Notes under the pieces: model-generated
Seen by the model: only the letters and a program-made list of their open reading frames with translations
Told to the model about the DNA's origin: nothing
Database searches by the model: none
Shown: in pieces, positions 43,106 to 52,149 of the stretch
Position numbering within the stretch: position 1 is the first letter of the stretch
How the letters are laid out: each line of letters opens with the position of its first letter
Position numbers and translations under genes: made by a program
NCBI RefSeq assembly: GCF_023115355.1
Contig: NZ_CP096019.1
Location: forward strand, 1,178,001-1,242,000
Direction of reading: 5' to 3'
DNA from: Halocatena salina
GTDB taxonomy: Archaea > Halobacteriota > Halobacteria > Halobacteriales > Haloarculaceae
Length of the DNA: 64,000 nt

Positions 43106-44812
43106 CTACAACACGGTTCCGTGTTTCTTATCGGGAAGATCCTTCTCGACGGTCTCGTAGAACGCAAACCGGTTTGCGAGCTCTTCGCGCAGGCTACTCG
43201 GGGGAACGATCTCGTCGATGACCATCTCGCTGGCCATGCGGTGGATGTCGATGTCCTCGCGGTACTCCTCCCGGAGCTGTCGTTCGCGTTCTTTGCGTTC
43301 ATCGGGGTCGTCGATCGCGTCGAGTTTGTTGGCGTAGACGGCGTTAATGGCTGCTTCCGGACCCATAATTCCGATCTCACCGGACGGCAGTCCGATCGTG
43401 GATTCGGGACCGTAGGCCGGTCCAGACATGGCATAGATCCCCGCACCGTAGGCTTTCCGGACAACGACACACTGTTTGGGAACCGTCGCTGAAGAGGTGG
43501 CATAGATCATTTTCTTGCCTTTTTCGAGGATTGCCTCTTTCTCGACGCCGGACCCAGCCATGAAGCCAGGTGTGTCACACAGATACAGCAGGGGGATCTC
43601 GAACGCGTCGCACTTCCAGATGAACCGGGCGGCCTTCTCGGCCGCATCGGGGAAGATGGCACCGGCGCGCTGGGCTGGCTGATTGGCGACGATGCCGACC
43701 GGTCGTCCGTCGATGCGCGCGAACGCGGTGATGATCTCCGGTCCGAACGACGGTTGAAGTTCGAGAACCGAATCGCCATCGACGACACGGTCGATGAGGT
43801 CGTGCATGTCGTACCCCTTGTTGGGGTGGTCGGGAATGACGCGATCGGTGGTCGACGGCGGGATGGTCGGAGAGACGGTGTCTGCCGTCGTCGGGGACGC
43901 CTCGCAGTTGTCCGGGAGATAGGAGATCAGTTTGGCGACCAACTCTCGGGCGTGTTCTTCGTCTTCGGCGATGAGATCGGCACTGCCGGATTGGGTGGTG
44001 TGAACTTCTGGACCGCCGAGATCCTGCATGTCGATCGTCTCGCCAGTGACCATCTCCACCATCCGCGGGCTAGCAATCGCCATCGCCGACACGTCCCGAA
44101 CCATGACTGTGAAATCAGCGAACACGGGGGTATACGCAGCACCGGCAATACAGGGCCCGTACAGCACACAGATTTGGGGCACTCGTCCCGAGAGCATCGA
44201 GTGGTTGTAGTAGTACTTTCCGATCCCTTCCCGGTTGGCGAAAAAGCCGGTCTGCTGGTCGATGCGTCCGCCCGAGGAGTCCATCAGATACAACACCGGA
44301 CGGCCTGTGTCGAGCGCGCGCTGTTGCATTCGGAGGAACTTCTCGACACCTTTCTCGGCCATGCTCCCCGCTTTCACAGTGAAGTCGTTGGCCATGAAAT
44401 GGACCGTTCGGCCTTCGAACTCCGCGCCGCCAGTGAGAAGACCATCTGCCGGGAGTCGATCGTCAGCGTCGAACTCCGCGAATTTTCCGTCTTCGAACAG
44501 CACGTCATCAAACCAGAGATCTAGCCGGTCCCTGACGAACAGCTTGCCTTGTTCTGCTAGTCGTTCTTTGTACTTCTCCGGCCCACCCTGTTCGATGCGA
44601 GCGATCTCCTCGATGAGCGCGATCTCCCGCTCTGTCGGCCCGATATCGTCGTCTGGAACCGCGTCTCCCACTTGATCGCCGCCGTGAACGACGGCCGGCT
44701 CGGCTGCGTCTCCGATGTACACTTCGACCTCCTCGACGGCGTGACGGGCGAGCGCAGCAGCAGTAGCGCTTGCTTCCTCCGCACTCGCGTCCGTATCGAT
44801 CCGCACCTTCAT
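43106..44812 (-). CDS. pccB: Acyl-CoA (propionyl-CoA) carboxylase carboxyltransferase subunit
   Basis: A 568-residue carboxyltransferase with two crotonase-like halves: ANDFTVKAGSMAEKGVEKFL and MDSSGGRIDQQ in the first; GIVANQPAQRAGAIFPDAAE and LCDTPGFMAGSGVEKEAI in the second. It transfers CO2 from biotin to acetyl- or propionyl-CoA. The first ~70 residues (MKVRIDTDASAEEASATAAA...) extend beyond bacterial homologues. The biotin carboxylase subunit is not in the window. Methylmalonyl-CoA goes on to the epimerase and mutase. Substrate preference is inferred. Confidence 0.85.
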   Translation of the reverse strand: MKVRIDTDASAEEASATAAALARHAVEEVEVYIGDAAEPAVVHGGDQVGDAVPDDDIGPTEREIALIEEIARIEQGGPEKYKERLAEQGKLFVRDRLDLWFDDVLFEDGKFAEFDADDRLPADGLLTGGAEFEGRTVHFMANDFTVKAGSMAEKGVEKFLRMQQRALDTGRPVLYLMDSSGGRIDQQTGFFANREGIGKYYYNHSMLSGRVPQICVLYGPCIAGAAYTPVFADFTVMVRDVSAMAIASPRMVEMVTGETIDMQDLGGPEVHTTQSGSADLIAEDEEHARELVAKLISYLPDNCEASPTTADTVSPTIPPSTTDRVIPDHPNKGYDMHDLIDRVVDGDSVLELQPSFGPEIITAFARIDGRPVGIVANQPAQRAGAIFPDAAEKAARFIWKCDAFEIPLLYLCDTPGFMAGSGVEKEAILEKGKKMIYATSSATVPKQCVVVRKAYGAGIYAMSGPAYGPESTIGLPSGEIGIMGPEAAINAVYANKLDAIDDPDERKERERQLREEYREDIDIHRMASEMVIDEIVPPSSLREELANRFAFYETVEKDLPDKKHGTVL

Positions 44813-44883
44813 ACATAATATTCCTAAACGGTCCTAATAGGGCTTTGCGAATTATCTGCCGGATTCGGCGGACGGCCGTTCGG

Positions 44884-45858
44884 TCACCAGTTGGCTTCGT
44901 GGAGTTCACCGACGCCGGGGAGTTCGATCGTCCGATCGCCGAGCGTTCCCCGCCATCGACCGAACGGTTGGACGATGCGGTGTGAGATCGGGCCGAAGGA
45001 GATGGTTCGACGGTGGGGGTACTCGACATCGAGAGAGACGGAAAGATAGCCGTCTTCGGTCTCGATCCGCCACTCCTCGGGAACGATGGTCGTCGGGCCG
45101 ATACCCCGAGGCACCCCGTCGATCCAGACGACGTTACCCACACCCTCCGGGTCCGTCCCGATGGAAAACCCCACGGCCGTGCCATCGGCCGCGTGTCCGC
45201 TGGCAATCGCTCCATGCCATGTCATCGTGGCAGGTACGAGCCCGTGGGTGTAATCGAGCATCCCCACAGCGTTCTCGGAAAACCGGTGGCGATGACCGTC
45301 GGCGTTGAGCCATCCAGTCACCGGAAGCGAAGCCGACTGCTGGGAGATCACGACGTGTCGGGAAGAATCCTCACCATCGGTAGCCGGACGGACGGCAGTT
45401 ACCGGCTCGGCTGCCGGTGTGTCGTAGCCAACCGTGAACTTCGTCGTTTCCATCCGGCCCGATCCCCGGGTCGTATCACCACGATTATCGAGAGTTACGC
45501 GATGGTCTAGAAATCGTGCGACTGCGACGGGGTCAGCCGTGGGATCGTCGTCGATTCGAACGACAAGCGGTGGGAGTATCGACGTGCTGTCGGCGAGCAC
45601 CGTCCCGTCGGCACGGTCGAACACCCACAACGAAGCCATCCCGATCGGCCCGGCGTCGACGACCGAGCCGTACAACGCAAGCGCATCGTCGACGGCCCAA
45701 AACTGCTGGAGTTTTTTCTCGTGGCGCAGTCGAACGAAGCGACCGAGCCGAAACCGAACGTCGAGGTCGATAGCCGTCGAAGAGCACGAGCCTCGATACG
45801 TGCCGAACGCGATATCACCGTCGGATACGGGAGCGGACGGCGCGGTCCCAAGATCCAT
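44884..45858 (-). CDS. DUF2804-like protein
   Basis: A 324-residue soluble protein resembling DUF2804: HRFSENAVGMLDYTHGLVPATMTWHGA, GFSIGTDPEGVGNVVWIDG and a late GRWRGTLGDRTIEL. The family is a beta-rich fold related to lipocalin-like or hydroxyneurosporene-synthase-like proteins with no known reaction. It stands alone between the carboxyltransferase and fbp. Confidence 0.65.
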   Translation of the reverse strand: MDLGTAPSAPVSDGDIAFGTYRGSCSSTAIDLDVRFRLGRFVRLRHEKKLQQFWAVDDALALYGSVVDAGPIGMASLWVFDRADGTVLADSTSILPPLVVRIDDDPTADPVAVARFLDHRVTLDNRGDTTRGSGRMETTKFTVGYDTPAAEPVTAVRPATDGEDSSRHVVISQQSASLPVTGWLNADGHRHRFSENAVGMLDYTHGLVPATMTWHGAIASGHAADGTAVGFSIGTDPEGVGNVVWIDGVPRGIGPTTIVPEEWRIETEDGYLSVSLDVEYPHRRTISFGPISHRIVQPFGRWRGTLGDRTIELPGVGELHEANW

Positions 45859-45928
45859 ACGTTATTAACACATACCCTATTAAGGTATTTGTTATGGTTA
45901 TGATGTATCTTTCAGCCGTTCGAAGGCT

Positions 45929-46774
45929 CTACGAGTCATCATGCAGCGCTTCCTCCAATCGGGTGATGTATTCTGGGTTGCCCACGTGGACAGGGACGCG
46001 TTGGTGAAGCGAACTTGATGTAACGTCGAGTAACGATCGTGCGCCGTCCGAAGAGCGGCCGCCTGCCGTTTCCACGATGTACCCGATCGGAGCGCCTTCG
46101 AACAGTAGCCGGAGTTTTCCGTCCGGATGCGATTCGAGCGCTGGATAGGCGAAGACACCCCCGTAGGTCATGATCTGATTGACGTCGGCGATCATCGCAC
46201 CGCCGTATCTGAGTTTCAATTCCTGTTCGACAGATGAGACGAAACCCGAGAAATCGTCCGGCCACTCCGGGACGCGGCCACCAAAGCCGTACACCACCGG
46301 ATCATTGGGCAACGTAACGTTCTCTCGGACCGGTTGGCGTTCACCGTCTTCCACGACGTACTCGGTAACGGTTCCGTCGTGAGCGGTCATCATCGTCGTC
46401 AGCGGACCGTACAACACGTAAGCGGCTGCAATGAGGGATCGACCGGGTGCCGGCAGCTCGGCGTCGTACACGCCGAGTACGGTTCCCATGGCGTTGTTAG
46501 ACTTCACGTTCGAGGAGCCATCGAGCGGATCGACGGCGACGGACCATCCGTCACCATCGGTGATGACCTCATCACGTTCTTCGCTGGCGTACGCACCGAC
46601 AGAATCGAGCGCGAGGAGTCGCTCTTCGAGCAGTTGATCGGCGTGCACGTCCGCCGCGAGCTGTTGCTCGCCGCTTGGATTTTGCTCCTCTGCGTACGTC
46701 CGCCGTCCGGTTAAGCTGCCTCGAATATCGTCGGCACTCGACGCGACGACGTCGAAGATCGCCTCAACGGTCAT
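45929..46774 (-). CDS. fbp: Fructose-1,6-bisphosphatase, class I
   Basis: A 281-residue FBPase: metal site DPLDGSSN at 82-89 with Glu65/66 (ASEERD), then AYVLYGPLTTMM, KLRYGGAMIADVNQIMTYGG and LRLLFEGAPIGYIVETAGG. It removes the 1-phosphate of fructose 1,6-bisphosphate in gluconeogenesis. Its ATG overlaps the TGA of the aldolase gene, a co-translated gluconeogenic pair. Confidence 0.95.
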   Translation of the reverse strand: MTVEAIFDVVASSADDIRGSLTGRRTYAEEQNPSGEQQLAADVHADQLLEERLLALDSVGAYASEERDEVITDGDGWSVAVDPLDGSSNVKSNNAMGTVLGVYDAELPAPGRSLIAAAYVLYGPLTTMMTAHDGTVTEYVVEDGERQPVRENVTLPNDPVVYGFGGRVPEWPDDFSGFVSSVEQELKLRYGGAMIADVNQIMTYGGVFAYPALESHPDGKLRLLFEGAPIGYIVETAGGRSSDGARSLLDVTSSSLHQRVPVHVGNPEYITRLEEALHDDS

Positions 46775-47559
46775 GTTTCGAGTGCGGTGTCAACTGAGGC
46801 CCCCTCGTAGATGATCCGTTCGAGCGAATCGAGGATCCGTTCGGGGTTCTCCCGCTGCCAGACGTTCCGGCCGACGGCAAGCCCCTTCCCACCAGCGTCC
46901 ATGACGGCTTTGACGCTTTCCAAGAACGCTCGATCGGATCGTTTGGATCCACCGCTCATGATGACGTTCGTCTTTCCGGCCATTCTGACTGCCTGCTCCA
47001 TCCCTTCCTTCGAACCGGGATACTTCACTTTCGCCACGTCGGCACCGAGTTCGAGCGCGAGACGGGACGCGTATGCGATGACGCTGGACTTCGTATCGTT
47101 TTTCAGCCCTTGGCCGCGCGGATACGACCACATCACCACCGGCATGTCGTGGGCCCGAGCGTTCTCTTGGATCTCTCGGAACTCTTCTGCCATCTCGATC
47201 TCGTGGTTTGCGCCGCCGTACAGCGTGAAGCCGACGGAACTCGCCCCGACCTCGCGGGCGTACTCGACGGAACAGTTGACGGCGCTGTCGGGTTCACCCA
47301 TCCAGAGGTTGGACGTGCCGTTGAGTTTCATGAGCAGGTCCACGTCGTCCGAATACGACGGATAGTACGCCTCGGCGATCCCCTTCTGTACGGCGATCGA
47401 CGTGACCGCCGGATGGGTGGCCGCCTCGAACGTCCGAGATGGATCGGCGCTTTCGGGTACGTCCGTGAAATCGGTTGGACCGTGCTCAAGCCCGTGATCG
47501 TACGCTAAAATGAGTACGTTACCATCCCGTGTGAGCGGCGATTCGGTGATTGGGATCAT
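46771..47559 (-). CDS. fba: Class I fructose-bisphosphate aldolase, archaeal type
   Basis: A 262-residue DhnA-type TIM-barrel aldolase: LILAYDHGLEHGPTDF, AVQKGIAEAYYP, VVMWSYPRG, the Schiff-base lysine in ADVAKVKYPG (Lys177), NVIMSGGSK and GLAVGRNVWQRENP. It condenses glyceraldehyde 3-phosphate and dihydroxyacetone phosphate. Related haloarchaeal proteins include an enzyme for aromatic precursor synthesis, but the coupling to fbp favours the sugar role. Confidence 0.9.
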   Translation of the reverse strand: MIPITESPLTRDGNVLILAYDHGLEHGPTDFTDVPESADPSRTFEAATHPAVTSIAVQKGIAEAYYPSYSDDVDLLMKLNGTSNLWMGEPDSAVNCSVEYAREVGASSVGFTLYGGANHEIEMAEEFREIQENARAHDMPVVMWSYPRGQGLKNDTKSSVIAYASRLALELGADVAKVKYPGSKEGMEQAVRMAGKTNVIMSGGSKRSDRAFLESVKAVMDAGGKGLAVGRNVWQRENPERILDSLERIIYEGASVDTALET

Positions 47560-47706
47560 AGATGGAATCTTGCAGAGCGGAGTAATCAGTGTACCGGCCT
47601 GCGATTTTCAAAATATTAACTCGTCTCGAAATTCAGTATTTCAAGTGATACAAGGAAAGTCATCGAACCTCGGCAGCTTTAGGGTCAGCCCCCATCCACC
47701 GGTAGT

Positions 47707-48567
47707 ATGCGCGAGTTAGATGCGATCGAGCGCGTCGCCGTCGTCGGGACGGGGACGATGGGTAGCGGTATCGCCCAAGTAGCAGGGATGGCTGGCTACA
47801 ACGTGGTGATGCGCGACATCGACCGGGACCGCGTCGATGCGGGGTTCGGGTCCATCGAGGAAAGCCTCTCACGGCTCGTGGACAGCGGGACGCTCACGGA
47901 GTCGGAGGCGACGGCTGCCCGTGAACGGATCTCCGGAACCACGGCGCTTTCGGAGTTGTCGGACTGTGATCTCACCATCGAGGCCGCCGTAGAGTCGATG
48001 GAAATCAAGCGAGAGATCTTCGCAGAGCTGGATGAGGCACTGGATGAGGACGTAGTGTTGGCGACGAACACGAGTACGCTGTCGGTCACGACCATCGCCA
48101 GCGCGACCGACCGGCCTGAGCGCGTCGTCGGACTCCACTTCATGAACCCCGTTCCCGTGATGGACGGCGTCGAGATCGTCGTTGGGGAGAAAACCGCATC
48201 AGACACCGTCGACCTCGCCGACGGGTTCGCAGAGGAACTGGGTAAAAAGACGTGGAGATCGGACGACAAACCCGGCTTCGTCTCCAATCGGATTTTGATG
48301 CCGTGGATCAACGAGGGTATCCGCGCCTACGACGAGGGCGTCGCCACCATGGAAGACATCGATCGTGGCATGAAACTCGGCACGAACGTCCCGATGGGAC
48401 CGCTCGAACTCGCCGACCACATTGGACTAGACATCTGTCTCGACGCGACCGAGACGCTCCATGAGGAACTCGGTGACCGGTACAAACCCGCCTACCTACT
48501 CAAGCGGAAGGTCCACGCCGGAGATCTTGGAAAGAAAACCGGGGTTGGGTTCTACGAGTACGAGTAA
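47707..48567 (+). CDS. hbd: 3-hydroxyacyl-CoA dehydrogenase
   Basis: A 286-residue NAD-dependent enzyme with GTGTMGSGIAQVAGMAGYNV at 14-33, catalytic His in GLHFMNPVPVMDGVE, and PGFVSNRILMPWINEGI; the end GDLGKKTGVGFYEY is diagnostic. It oxidises (S)-3-hydroxyacyl-CoA in beta-oxidation. Transcribed alone. Confidence 0.93.
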   Translation: MRELDAIERVAVVGTGTMGSGIAQVAGMAGYNVVMRDIDRDRVDAGFGSIEESLSRLVDSGTLTESEATAARERISGTTALSELSDCDLTIEAAVESMEIKREIFAELDEALDEDVVLATNTSTLSVTTIASATDRPERVVGLHFMNPVPVMDGVEIVVGEKTASDTVDLADGFAEELGKKTWRSDDKPGFVSNRILMPWINEGIRAYDEGVATMEDIDRGMKLGTNVPMGPLELADHIGLDICLDATETLHEELGDRYKPAYLLKRKVHAGDLGKKTGVGFYEYE

Positions 48568-48676
48568 CGGACAGTTGAAACCAGTCCAACCCATTCATGG
48601 GACATATTGAATAGAAAATACGATACACATACGTAATAGCTCCTGCTGTTATATGATTCTATTATAATAATTTCCC

Positions 48677-49135
48677 ATGGGAAACGAGTCTGATCTGCTA
48701 TTTCCGGGCGTATCGACAACCAATCTTCTTCTCACAGGTAGTACAGGGGTGATGAACGTATTCGTATACAGTCACACCCTCGTGGAAGCTAATTCCGTGG
48801 CGTGGAACTACATCGTTGGGGGGACTCTGACGACCGGGAGTGTCCTATTAGTTCGGTTTGCTCCTGATATCGGTGTGTATTCCGGACGGTGGCGATGGCT
48901 CGCTTCCGTGTGGTCCCGACTCGGCACGTACGGCCGAGCGATTTTCTGGATCGTAGCGATCGTGGCAATAAGTGTGGTTCCAGGGGTGGTGCTTCTCACG
49001 CGATTTCCCACGACAAACGTCCGATTTTACAGCTACTATCTGGGGTTTGTGCTCGGTTTCACTATCCCGGCTCTGGGCGTTCTCATCCAACGGTTCGTGC
49101 ACAACAGACGCCAGATCGAGTCACAGGCCGAGTGA
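48677..49135 (+). CDS. Hypothetical four-span membrane protein
   Basis: A 152-residue protein with about four hydrophobic helices (near 10-32, 42-60, 85-106, 115-137), a basic C-terminal end (RFVHNRRQIESQAE) and no family I recognise. It follows 109 bp of AT-rich DNA after hbd and stands 67 bp before the acyl-CoA dehydrogenase. Confidence 0.5.
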   Translation: MGNESDLLFPGVSTTNLLLTGSTGVMNVFVYSHTLVEANSVAWNYIVGGTLTTGSVLLVRFAPDIGVYSGRWRWLASVWSRLGTYGRAIFWIVAIVAISVVPGVVLLTRFPTTNVRFYSYYLGFVLGFTIPALGVLIQRFVHNRRQIESQAE

Positions 49136-49202
49136 GACAGCGCAATGGTACATCTGACAGCGGATGCTAACAATCAAGAGCCGGTGGGACTCACGATCGT
49201 TC

Positions 49203-50345
49203 ATGGACTTTAGCCTCACGGCTGAGCAAAAGCAGATCAAAGAGATGGTGTCGGAGTTCGTCGACGAGGAGATAAAACCCGTTGCGGACGAGATCGACGC
49301 GACCGACGAGTTCCCATCCGAACTGATCGAAGAGATGGGCGAGCTTGGCTTGATGGGAATGCCGTTTCCCGAGGAGTACGGCGGCGCGGGACTGGACTAC
49401 CATTCGTACGCCATCGGGCTGTCCGAGATTAGCCGCGGGAGCGGCGGACTCGGAACCGTCGTCGCCGCCCACACCTCGCTCGCGGGAAACATGCTGTACG
49501 CGTTCGGTGACGAACACCAAAAGGAGACGTATCTGACGCCACTCGCAGAGGGCACCGATGTCGGAGCATTCGCCCTGTCGGAAGCGGGAGCCGGTAGCGA
49601 CGTCCCCGCCATGGAAACGACCGCAACGAAAGACGGCGACGAATACATCATTGAGGGGGGGAAGCTGTGGATCTCGAACGGGTCGGTCGCGGACACTGTC
49701 ACGCTGTTCGCCAAAACCGATCCCGACGCCGGCACCGACGGCATCTCGTCGTTCGTCGTCCGCCCGGAGGAAGACGACGGCTTCTACGTGGAAGGCACCG
49801 AGCACAAACTCGGAGACAAGGGCTGTCCGACCGCCGAACTCCGGTTTTCCGATCTCCGGATACCCGCCGACCGACGGATCGGTGCGGAAGGCGATGGGTT
49901 CGTCCAAGCGCTGAAAACCCTCAACGGCGGACGGATCACGATCGCCGCGCGAGGGGTCGGTATCGCACAGGCCGCCTTGGACGCCGCCTTAGAATATGCC
50001 GAGCAGCGCGAACAGTTCGACCAGCCGATTTCCGAATTCCAATCCATCCAGCACAAGCTCGCTGATATGGACACGAAAGTGAGCGCGGCCCGTATGCTGA
50101 TGCACAAGGCCGCAGACCGGAAGATCAGGGGGGAGTCGTTCATCAAGGAGGCCGCACAGGCAAAGCTGTACGCAAGTGAAGTGTCCCGAGAGGTCGCAAA
50201 CGAGGGCATCCAGATCCACGGCGGCTACGGCTACACGAAGGATTTCCCTGCCGAGCGGTTCTATCGGGACGCAAAACTCAACGAAATCTACGAGGGAACG
50301 AGCGAAATCCTCCGGAACACGATCGCCCGGCAGCTTCTGGAGTGA
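49203..50345 (+). CDS. acd: Acyl-CoA dehydrogenase
   Basis: A 380-residue flavoenzyme: [19 protein letters not shown] and [19 protein letters not shown] bind FAD and substrate, [20 protein letters not shown] and [17 protein letters not shown] are helical blocks, and the catalytic base lies in [12 protein letters not shown] (Glu). It makes trans-2-enoyl-CoA, passing electrons to an electron transfer flavoprotein. The frame is open from 49164, but homology starts at MDFSLTAEQ (49203). Confidence 0.93.
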   Translation: MDFSLTAEQKQIKEMVSEFVDEEIKPVADEIDATDEFPSELIEEMGELGLMGMPFPEEYGGAGLDYHSYAIGLSEISRGSGGLGTVVAAHTSLAGNMLYAFGDEHQKETYLTPLAEGTDVGAFALSEAGAGSDVPAMETTATKDGDEYIIEGGKLWISNGSVADTVTLFAKTDPDAGTDGISSFVVRPEEDDGFYVEGTEHKLGDKGCPTAELRFSDLRIPADRRIGAEGDGFVQALKTLNGGRITIAARGVGIAQAALDAALEYAEQREQFDQPISEFQSIQHKLADMDTKVSAARMLMHKAADRKIRGESFIKEAAQAKLYASEVSREVANEGIQIHGGYGYTKDFPAERFYRDAKLNEIYEGTSEILRNTIARQLLE

Positions 50346-50359
50346 GTACAAACAGACAG

Positions 50360-50651
50360 CTACGTTTCACCGTCCCAATAGTCGACCTCCGCGTCCGCCC
50401 GGAACGGCGTTCTGTTCTGGTGAACCGGTGTGCGTCCTCGCCGACGGAAAACGCCACGTAATCACCTTCTGAAAGCTCCGTTTCGCCCGACGTGCTCCTG
50501 AGCGTTCCCGTTCCGTCGAGCACGTAGAGGGACACCCATCGTTCGCAGTGTGGTAGTGATAGGGCATTGACTGCGTCCCGGCGGCAAACGTCTCTCCGTG
50601 TAACGTTCCATCCAGTCCGCGTCATCAGTGATAACCACGTTTGGAGTCATC
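50360..50651 (-). pseudogene. Cupin-domain pseudogene with several frameshifts
   Basis: Pieces in different frames spell one small cupin: MTPNVVITDDADWMERYTER from 50651, then PYHYHTANDG, then WVSLYVLDGTGTLRSTSGET and ELSEGDYVAFSVGEDAHRF, then NRTPFRADAEVDYWDGET and a stop at 50360. At least three shifts separate them, so decay is real and not a single read error. The order HYHTAN, LYVLDGTGTL, GDYVAF and AHRF matches haloarchaeal cupins. Confidence 0.7.
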
Positions 50652-50804
50652 GTGTTGGGCCTCTCGATCCAAGATGCGATCGGTAGACGATGTAGCTGCG
50701 CCAAGCACGGCGGAAGCGGACATGATACTCCGCTACGCACCGATCGGCTGTTGGGGACGAGAGACGACCGACAGCTACGACAGGGTTCCGGTCGAACCGA
50801 CGTT

Positions 50805-51074
50805 ATGGACGAAGTAGAGACAGGCGACATCACGGCTCGTTACTATGAGACCGAAGGCGAGCGCGTGCTTTCGTTCGAACACGCCGGCGAGACGGCTACG
50901 ATCGCACAGAACACCGATGGCTACGCGATGGTATCAGTCCGAACATCACCGACAGGCGAAGAGCTACAACGATACTACGGGTTCGATATGGCGCTCGATC
51001 ACGCTGCCGAGCGACTCGGCGTTCGAACGGACGAGCTGCCGATACCCGAACGCGCGGCCGACATGGGGATGTGA
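50805..51074 (+). CDS. Small conserved haloarchaeal protein
   Basis: An 89-residue acidic alpha/beta protein starting MDEVETGDITARYYETEG. No cysteine, membrane span or enzyme motif. The frame is open from 50628, but the upstream part overlaps the cupin remains and is not acidic. It ends next to the convergent membrane gene. It resembles short uncharacterised haloarchaeal proteins; the function is unknown. Confidence 0.6.
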   Translation: MDEVETGDITARYYETEGERVLSFEHAGETATIAQNTDGYAMVSVRTSPTGEELQRYYGFDMALDHAAERLGVRTDELPIPERAADMGM

Positions 51075-52010
51075 TTACTCGATCACGGTAGTTCCATCAG
51101 ATGCCGGATCGTCGGCCGCCGATAGGAGATCGAACTCGACGTTCGTCTTCCCCAGGACCAGCAACGAATAGTACCGGAAATAGATCCCGATCAGGATCAA
51201 AAGGGCACACAAGCTTCCTAGTATGAGCAACACTCCCAACAGCCCGACCACCATGAGCAGGATCAACCCGATCGTATCGGAAACGACGAAGCCGAGAGCC
51301 GCTATCACCACGATTCCGACGACGATCAGTAATCCGACAGCCATGATCGCTACCGCGCCGATGATGGAAGCCATGATGGTCAAAAGGCCATTCAACAGGA
51401 CGTACAACACGTACTGCTTCCATTCGGTTTTGAGCGTCGGCCAAAACTGTTGCCAGCCGTCGATGACACCCCGGTCTTCAAGTAGCATTACTGGCGCGAC
51501 GAAGCTACTCGTGAAATCCAACAGTACCCCTATTGAGAACACGATCACCGCTATTCCCAGGAACACAAGCGCCATCGACGTCGCCTCGCCCAGCAGATCT
51601 GGACCGAACACCAGACCGAAGGACACAGACAAGAGGAACACGACGAGAATCACTCCGGTCTCGAACAGAAACAGCCGCACGCCGTTCCAAAACTGCTGAC
51701 GGAAATACTGTCTGAGATGAATCGAATCGGTTCGGAGGGACTCGAGAAGAACGAATCTCATGACCGAACCGATCAGACCGAAGAAGACGAACAACACGAG
51801 CATGAAGACCGCACCACCGATCAACAGTTCGGGAGTAACGTTTGCTGAAGAGGATAACGAAAAGTCGGTCGACCCGGATCGCGCCGGGGCACCTTCGAGC
51901 AAAAAGACGATGATGAGAAGCCGGAACCATCGCCCAACGCTGAATGGAAAGAGAAACGAGCGGGTCTTCTCGACTGCTTCGTCGATCGCGTCAGCTGCAT
52001 GCCATGACAT
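51075..52010 (-). CDS. Multi-span membrane protein (DUF7544-like)
   Basis: A 311-residue membrane protein with about six hydrophobic helices, a cytoplasmic start MSWHAADAIDEAVEKTRSFL, and a short C-terminal tail LLSAADDPASDG. The start and RFVLLESLRTDSIHLRQYFR recall haloarchaeal DUF7544 proteins. Function unknown; it stands convergent with the small protein gene. Confidence 0.7.
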   Translation of the reverse strand: MSWHAADAIDEAVEKTRSFLFPFSVGRWFRLLIIVFLLEGAPARSGSTDFSLSSSANVTPELLIGGAVFMLVLFVFFGLIGSVMRFVLLESLRTDSIHLRQYFRQQFWNGVRLFLFETGVILVVFLLSVSFGLVFGPDLLGEATSMALVFLGIAVIVFSIGVLLDFTSSFVAPVMLLEDRGVIDGWQQFWPTLKTEWKQYVLYVLLNGLLTIMASIIGAVAIMAVGLLIVVGIVVIAALGFVVSDTIGLILLMVVGLLGVLLILGSLCALLILIGIYFRYYSLLVLGKTNVEFDLLSAADDPASDGTTVIE

Positions 52011-52149
52011 AGATATAATAAGAAGTAGATACTAATAATGTTATTGATAAATATTGATTAAAATCGTCTGAGCGGGTACAACACCCACACAGCGAACTCG
52101 AGGTTTGAACTCTGATCTCGAAAGGGTACGATAGTCAGAGCCAGTTGCT
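52011..52149. other. Short AT-rich gap
   Basis: AT-rich around 52015-52060. It holds the promoter of the membrane protein on the left (TATA-like ATATAATAAG) and the 3' end of the Tat-exported protein gene on the right. No gene seen. Confidence 0.3.
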
